From contig JAHBMJ010000698.1 in the NCBI GenBank assembly GCA_018398765.1, positions 32,059 through 58,976 on the forward strand: a stretch of 26,918 bases of DNA, given 5' to 3'. Of this stretch, positions 21,965-26,918 are shown one piece after another; positions within the stretch are counted from its first letter, which is position 1; every line of letters begins with the position of its first letter. Origin of the DNA: Chromera velia. Lineage: Eukaryota > Sar > Chromeraceae. The position numbers and the translations under genes were made by a program. The notes beneath the pieces were generated by a model, which was not told the origin of the DNA, ran no database searches, and saw only the letters and a program-made list of their open reading frames with translations.

Positions 21965-22494
21965 CTAATCTTCAACAAACTTTGGATAATATATATGGGA
22001 TTTGTGGGGAAGGAGGAGGGGGTGAAGGTTCTTCTTGTGGATCGTCATGTCGTTGTATAGAAATTGCGGAATTATTTGATCTTCCTTTACTTGATGGTCA
22101 TGTATGTTGTCTACTGTCTGCGTTTTCCTCTCTTAGATCTTTCTTCTCTCTTCCCCCTCACTTTTCTTCCAAGGCTAAATTATGGCCTAACACTGGTGCA
22201 TAGAATGTTGTTTCGAAGGGTATTAAGTCTTTCCTCCGTTCTGTTCTCGCTTCTGATGGTGGCACTCAGGAGGGGGTTGGTCTAGGAAGGACAATGGGAA
22301 GGGGGGGGGAGAAGCAGAATACAAGAAGCAAGTCGATGAAAGGGGTCTTGTCTCCTGCAATGGTTGCCGACCTTCGGGAGCGGTGGGTTTCAACGCTTTC
22401 GTATGCTCAGGCAAATAAGAAAAGGGCCGGCCGTCCCAAGGAAGTCTGTGGCAATAAAAAAGTTATTGACTGCTCTAGCGGTTGTGCCAGTTGA
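21904..22494 (+). pseudogene. Retroelement ORF2 linker, shifted frame, CxC-DGHV motif
   Basis: Between the nuclease and the RT the coding potential moves to another frame for about 500 bp. It reads KLTNLQQTLDNIYG, then a Gly/Cys stretch CGSSCRCIEI, then FDLPLLDGHVCC, and on to LWPNTGA, a TAG at 22201-22203, and NVVSKGIKSFLRSVL. The RT frame takes over again before 22440. Two opposite frameshifts are needed, one between 21904 and 21961 and one between about 22290 and 22440, where there is a run of nine G (22301-22309). Indels in a dead copy or homopolymer errors explain this. The CxC and DGHV words look like a conserved linker, but I cannot name it. Confidence 0.5.
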
Positions 22495-24064
22495 CAAGGC
22501 CAGAGGAGATCTGGCTTTTTTGTGTAAAGGGAAATACATTGAGGCAGTGGCGAGAGCTTTTCGTTTTGATTCTTCTTATAGAAGAATTGGAGAGAGTGAG
22601 TTTTCTGCTTCTCTGGACCTTCTGGAGAATGGTTTTCCGAATGAAAAGGATGCATGGGTGTCTCTTTTGAATCAGTTCAAGAAATTTGACAGGAAGAAAC
22701 ACCACTTTGGGATTGGGATCCTTTGGGTGAAACGTAAGTCGTGGGGAGTTGAGGGGGATCTCCCTGAGTCTTGGTCCTCTTTGAAGTACAGGCCATTGGT
22801 ATCTTATAAGAGACACGCCAGACGTGAGATTTTTTCTTTCCTTTGTAAGGCTTTGAATGGCTGTCTTTCTTACTTTTCGCCGCATTGTGACTTTGACTCT
22901 GTCTTTGCTTTTTAGGATAAGGTTGGGATCTTTAATTCAGGGTTTGGGAGACTTGCAGATCGTGGCTCTTATCTTTTTTCTAATTTGTACTGGCCTCGGG
23001 GTGGACTTGGTCTGCTGGTGGACGATATAAAAGCATTTTTTCCTTCTCTACCTAGGGCTGATTTCTTTTCTTGTTTGAATGACTTTGTTCATTTCATTCA
23101 TTCTTCCTCTAGATATCGTTTTGTTGTGTTGCCCACTCATAAGTCTTTTTGTATTAAAGAGGCGGGTCCGGAAGAGGATGAGAAGTGGTATTCTTAGAGA
23201 CGTTACTTAAAACCTGTTGCTTTTTTATCCTTCCACTGCAATTATGCGAATGTACTTTCTTGCCCTCTTGATATGCTGACTCGTATAATTAATCTTGATT
23301 TTGTTTCGAATATAATTCGGGTTCGAGGGAAGATGGTCAGACAGCATGAAGGGTTTCCTCAAGAGAGTCCTTGCTCTCCTGGTGGGGCCCGATTTTTTAC
23401 TGCGTGGAAAGAATACTCTGTTGCATGGATGAGATCAAAGCCTTCATGGGGGGGGGAGAAATGGATGACAGAGAGATACATGGACGATAGAACGATTGTT
23501 TTTAGGTCTGGCTGTGGTATGAGTAACGTGCCGAATGACCCCATGATGGAAAAGTTACTTGAGGAGGACTTCTACAGTCCTGCGTACGTTTTAGAACGTC
23601 AGAAGGGATCTACGGTGCTTGGTCTGCGTCTTTTCTCTTTACCGCAATCTCCTTCGATTTTGCTTTTTGCTGCTGTTAATCCTAACCGGGATGTTCTTCT
23701 TAATTTCTTTCGTGATTTGGTTGCTTTTTCTCTGTTGCTTATTTCTGGAGGATGGTCGTCTTTTCCTAACCTACCTTCACTTCGTAGAGTGCATTTGATG
23801 CATGCTTTCTCCTGTGTTCCTTCTGTTTCGGCCAAGAAGGGCCTAATATCCTCTTATCTTATCCGGACCCTTCTTTCTTGTAATGCACCTGCGGTTGTCT
23901 TGGTTGACGAACTCACTTTTCTGTTTTTGGAGTTGTATATTCTGAGATGGCCTGTTTTGTTTTTACTTAATTTGTTCATGTCTACAGTCTGTCGGACTGG
24001 TGATGATGGCCTTCGTTCTCTTTGGAAGGCGCGTTTGTCTTTTCTTTGTTTTGTTCTAAAATAA
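22364..24064 (+). pseudogene. Retroelement ORF2 C-part: reverse transcriptase
   Basis: The frame is interrupted only by TAG 22913-22915 and TAG 23195-23197 and ends at TAA 24062-24064. RT motifs occur in order: AVVPVDKARGDLAFLC (motif 1), GILWVKRKSWG and LKYRPLVSYKRHARREI (motif 2), VDDIKAFFPSLPR with the catalytic Asp at 23024-23026 (motif A), GFPQESPCSP at 23351-23380 (motif B, where the usual Gly of PQGSP is Glu), ERYMDDRTIVF with YMDD at 23477-23488 (motif C), and LERQKGSTVLGLRLF (motif D/E region). The PVDK and RPLVS words place it near Penelope-like RTs rather than LTR or LINE RTs. No second nuclease or RNase H is visible after the RT; about 120 bp separate the stop from the right repeat. 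The catalytic Asp residues are intact even though the frame is broken. Confidence 0.85.
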
Positions 24065-24187
24065 TCTATATATAACTGATTTCCAACGTTATAACCTTTT
24101 GTTGTCGTTTTCTTCCGCAAGTGCACCTAAGAACCGTCAGCGATAGACAAAAGACACCGGTATGGATATGGAGGGGCGTCGCACGTG

Positions 24188-24534
24188 GGACACTACGTAT
24201 GTTCTCTAATCATGCCTACAGTCTATCCATCGGCTTGCAAAGATCGACGTAATACTGCGATTAATTGGCATGCTGATTTCGAGCTATTAATGTTTAGCTC
24301 GGCGTGTATGCAAAGCTTCTAAATCAGTCTCCGAAGTTTTTTGCATGCATGTATTTTTGTATGTCGGTTAATTAACATGTATTCGATGAATTGCAATGGA
24401 ATCAGACAGCAGCCTGTTGGATCGTACTGGATTATGGTAGATTGACCGTATGCTCCTACTAACACATTCGTGTACAGACAACATAAGATCTCAGCTGTTT
24501 GAAGAGACTATCTATTTCCTAGAATCTCCATTAT
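24188..24534 (+). repeat. Right direct terminal repeat (347 bp)
   Basis: It is the same-direction copy of 18393-18740. An 8-bp inverted repeat GTTTGTCG (24539-24546) / CGACAAAC (24562-24569) lies immediately outside. Confidence 0.95.
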
Positions 24535-25550
24535 TCTTGTTTGTCGTAGGATGGAACAAATCGACAAACTAGGTTAGATCTGCCTCTCATATATGGGGAC
24601 ACGGCATGCATGAAAAAACCCTCAATCATCATGATTGATACATACCATCGGGGGCTTGGGCATGTCTTGTGCAGGTGCATGCATGCATGCATGGGGCGGG
24701 GGCCACGGCAATGCGCATGAAGGATGCTTTTCGGGACCGCGCAAGCATGCACTTGCAACTCTGTGCGAGTTGCTTGAGGGGCACGCATATGCAAAATAAT
24801 TAATGTATGTGTGATCGCGGCTCCGTGCGAGTTGCTTGAGGGATATATTTTTGAATTCGGGCGATACCGTAATAGATAGAGATCCCCCCCCAAAAATGAA
24901 AAAATGCATTATGCGAGTACGTACGATCTCAAGGCCTCTCGGCTGATCTCAGCAGAGCTGAGCGAGGCGATAGAGCTGTATGATACCTTTATTATCTCTC
25001 TGGTCCAGCTGTATCGGTACTAATCGGTGCGTAAACTGCTTGACGCAGTGTTGTATTGAATCGAAAATTAAATTGAGTGCATGTTACAACTTAGCAACAC
25101 ATATGCAACACTGCAAGTCACTGCTGCATGCAAGCATGCATGCAGTGCATGTTGCTTACAGAAAAATACGTATACTCCACAGTTTGTTGTAGATAACGCC
25201 TGTTGCACTGTTGTGTAACAGTATGCAACAGTTAAACAACACCTGTTGCACTGTTGTGCAACAGTGCACAACACTGTGTGGAAAGAAGTGATAAATAATT
25301 AACGGCATGCAGGTGCATGCAACATAATGATTGCAACATGCAATGCAACACTGCATGTGTAATTGTATATATGTTATTGGATGCATGTTTGCAGCCCCCA
25401 AACGATGTATATACGAGCGTGACTTTTTTGATATCTATACAATTTGCCAGGAAGTCACAAACAAATTAAGATGTTCTGTCATCGTCTGCTCGACTCACCT
25501 GACTATGTGTCTTCCTTATACTGAAGTATAAACATGTATTCTCTGATACT
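24535..25550. other. Intergenic, repeat-rich, no gene
   Basis: It contains a (GCAT)n palindrome near 24678-24692, a 22-bp direct repeat with one mismatch (24759-24780 and 24821-24842), and a cluster of TGTTGCAC/GTGCAACA words at 25080-25370. Frames on either strand are short and motif-free. Confidence 0.6.
25199..25275. repeat. TGTTGCAC hairpin repeats
   Basis: CTGTTGCAC, TGTT, GTGCAACAG at 25243-25264 is a perfect 9-bp stem; a one-mismatch copy precedes it at about 25199-25221. The word TTAAACAACACCTGTTG (25232-25248) recurs with one mismatch at 8044-8060, so the family is dispersed. Confidence 0.65.
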
Positions 25551-26432
25551 AGAGTTGTGTTGCGTGCCCATACAGACTACATAGCCGCAGCCTCTGAAGC
25601 TGCGAGGAAAATGTTGGAGGCTTAGAAGCTTGTGTAGGCGGGGAAGGCTGCCCAGCAAAAGGGTGACTTCCAGTTGGCAGTCGACCTCTTCGGGCAGGCC
25701 TTTTCGGTTCTTGACGAATCGACTTACTGGAAGGGCAGGGCAATACTCCAGATTGAACGAGATACAATTTTTAAAGATAAGCTGGGAAGTTCCCAGCAGC
25801 CCTTAGTTCCCTACAGCGAGGGTGAGGCCATAGTGAAGAAGCACGAAGGCCCACAGAGCAAACTTCTGGCACTCCTGTTGATGAACAAAGGCGCTGCGCT
25901 GACCACCCTAAAAAGGTACGAGGAGGGTTTTGAAGCCTACGGTGTTACACTGAAGTTGGCAGAACAACACAAAGTCTCTCAATTGATTCCCATAATCCAA
26001 AACAACATTGGTTGTGCACTGCGGGACATAGGAAAGCCGCGGGAGTCCCTGTCTCTTTTTGAGGGTGCGTTTACACTGTTAGTTCCCAAGGGAATGGGGG
26101 CAGAGGGAAAGTGGCCGATTTTGGGTGTTGTTGTTGCAATGAACATAGCGAGGGCGCTCTGTGAGGGGGGGCGGATGGAAGAGGGGTGACAGCGCTTCCA
26201 GAGAGTGTTACACAAAGCAGAAGAGAGCTTGGGTGCCTCCCACCCCATGCTGAAGACAGTGGCTTCAACTCTCGAGAAGTACCGGCGTTTGGAGACCCAG
26301 CAGGAGAAAGAGGAGGGGGCGGGAAGGAATGGGCAGACTGTGTCTGGTCTCACTGCCAAGGCTGTTGCAGCAAAGAACGTAAAGGGCTTCAAAGGAGCGC
26401 TTGAGATTTTGAACCAGGCACTCTCGCTGTAG
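25551..26432 (+). pseudogene. TPR-repeat protein, interrupted by TAG/TGA
   Basis: A single frame runs through helical repeats characteristic of tetratricopeptides: GKAAQQKGDFQLAVDLFGQA, LLLMNKGAALTTLKRYEEGF, NNIGCALRDIGKPRESLSLF, AMNIARALCEGGRMEEG, and finally a kinesin-light-chain-like LGASHPMLKTV. TPRs are protein-interaction scaffolds. Two TAG codons (in EA*KLV*AGKAAQQ, about 25624-25638) and one TGA (26187-26189, in MEEG*QRF) break it; TAG at 26430-26432 ends it, though the frame stays open about 200 bases more. Gln and Trp would fit the broken positions, each one transition away. The true 5' start is not identified; an acceptor near 25550 is possible. It is either a decayed duplicate or the exonic part of an odd gene. 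The TPR family is clear; gene status is not. Confidence 0.65.
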
Positions 26433-26639
26433 CAAAAGGAAGAACCAAGAGGGACAGGGGAAGTGGAACTTCATCGCCTTTCTGGGTCAGACAGTGAGAT
26501 ATTGCCAGCTAGGAGGGATAACGGATGGTGCAAGACAATACGGGTAGAGAGTTGCGACCTAGCTTCTTTATCTACATCATTTATCATCATTTATCCATGT
26601 GTACTCCAGATGAGAGTTGCTCTCTTTTCCATTTAGCGA

Positions 26640-26918
26640 TCTCTTCGCTGAATATTTCCTATGTTTCTCCCTTTCTTTTTCTTTTTTTCTTACTTTCTAT
26701 CCGTCTTTCTTTCTTTTTTTCTTTCTTTCTTTCTTTGTTTCTTTCTTTCTTTTTTTCTTTCTTTCGTTCGTTCGTTCGTTCGTTCTTTTGTTCGTTTGTT
26801 CGTTCTTTCTTTCTTTTGTTCATTCGTTCGTTCGTTCGTTCGTTCGTTCTCTCTTTCCTTCTTTCTTTCTTTCTTTCTTTCTTTCTTTCGTTCGGTCGTT
26901 CGTTTGTTCGTTCAATCG
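26640..26918. repeat. (TTTC)n and (TTCG)n microsatellite to the window edge
   Basis: CTTT/TTTC units alternate with TTCG units and continue to the last base, so the array extends beyond the window. No gene is visible from 26433 on. Confidence 0.95.

Larger units (their letters stand above)
18393..24534 (+). mobile_element. Penelope-like retroelement with N-terminal GIY-YIG, degenerate copy
   Basis: The element consists of left direct repeat, short leader (18741-18857), gag-like ORF1, ORF2 (Cys motifs, GIY-YIG nuclease, linker, reverse transcriptase), short 3' region and right direct repeat. RT motif 1 is PVDK-type and is followed by a K-RPLVS motif, as in Penelope-like elements. The nuclease lies upstream of the RT; that order is known from the Chlamys/Naiad branch, whereas canonical Penelopes have it downstream. 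The repeats do not start TG or end CA, and no tRNA primer site follows the left one, so a classical LTR element is unlikely. Both repeats read in the same direction, like pseudo-LTRs. TTCT flanks both outer edges (18389-18392 and 24534-24537, overlapping the right repeat by one base); as a target duplication it is weak. The copy cannot make full-length protein as written. Confidence 0.85.

Noticed and set aside
18393-24534. Classical LTR retrotransposon
   Set aside because: The repeats lack TG...CA ends, no tRNA-like primer site follows the left one, no clear polypurine tract precedes the right one, and no protease, RNase H or integrase motif is visible.
20459-26432. Nuclear reassignment of TAG/TGA as sense codons
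   Set aside because: The intact genes in the window appear to end at TAG, TAA and TGA, and the element's repeats show a matching transition bias; decay is the simpler reading, though the pattern is kept as a finding.
1-26918. tRNA, rRNA genes, CRISPR arrays or bacterial operon structure
   Set aside because: I saw no cloverleaf with a TTC box, no rRNA-like segment and no spacer-repeat array; splice sites and repeats show a eukaryotic nuclear sequence.

Overview
The window looks like nuclear DNA of a eukaryotic alga or protist, not prokaryotic DNA. Five ordinary gene loci are recognisable. Four of them have GT-AG spliceosomal introns; in three, introns are packed with simple repeats ((GA)n, (CA)n, (CTGT)n). 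Two N-filled gaps lie between poly-C runs, typical of a draft assembly. The first gene carries a signal-peptide-plus-transit-peptide-like leader, which points to an organism with a complex secondary plastid. A chromerid-type alveolate is my best guess, held loosely.

Layout. 1-4791 (minus): the N-terminal eight exons of a Xaa-Pro aminopeptidase (M24B); its last exons lie beyond the left edge. 5311-6720 (plus): an intronless unknown 469-aa coiled-coil protein, divergent from the peptidase. 6721-9688: intergenic, AT-rich in the middle, with a 23-bp inverted repeat that could bound a MITE. 9689-10846 (minus): a three-exon Pro/Ala/Tyr/Val-rich repeat protein. 11623-13520 (plus): a three-exon secreted protein of unknown family. 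13521-15998: AT-rich, no convincing gene. 15999-17455 (minus): an F-box gene whose intron holds a long microsatellite and a 172-base gap. 18393-24534: a retroelement. 25551-26432 (plus): a broken TPR gene, then a microsatellite to the right edge.

The main discovery is the 6.1-kb retroelement. It is bounded by 348/347-bp direct repeats. It carries a gag-like ORF1 and, in the -1 frame, an ORF2 with a GIY-YIG nuclease domain placed BEFORE a reverse transcriptase (PVDK motif 1, DIKAFF motif A, GFPQ-SP motif B, YMDD motif C). This order matches the permuted, N-terminal-endonuclease branch of Penelope-like elements (Chlamys/Naiad type). ORF1 and ORF2 overlap at a heptamer, G GGA AAC, in exact register for -1 ribosomal frameshifting. 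The copy is degenerate. Its internal stops are all TAG or TGA, never TAA, and its two terminal repeats differ by 12 transitions and one indel, with no transversions. This looks like methylation-type deamination. The neighbouring TPR locus carries the same kind of stops.

Exon joins were made by eye from splice motifs, reading phase and family homology. No alignment or search was run.
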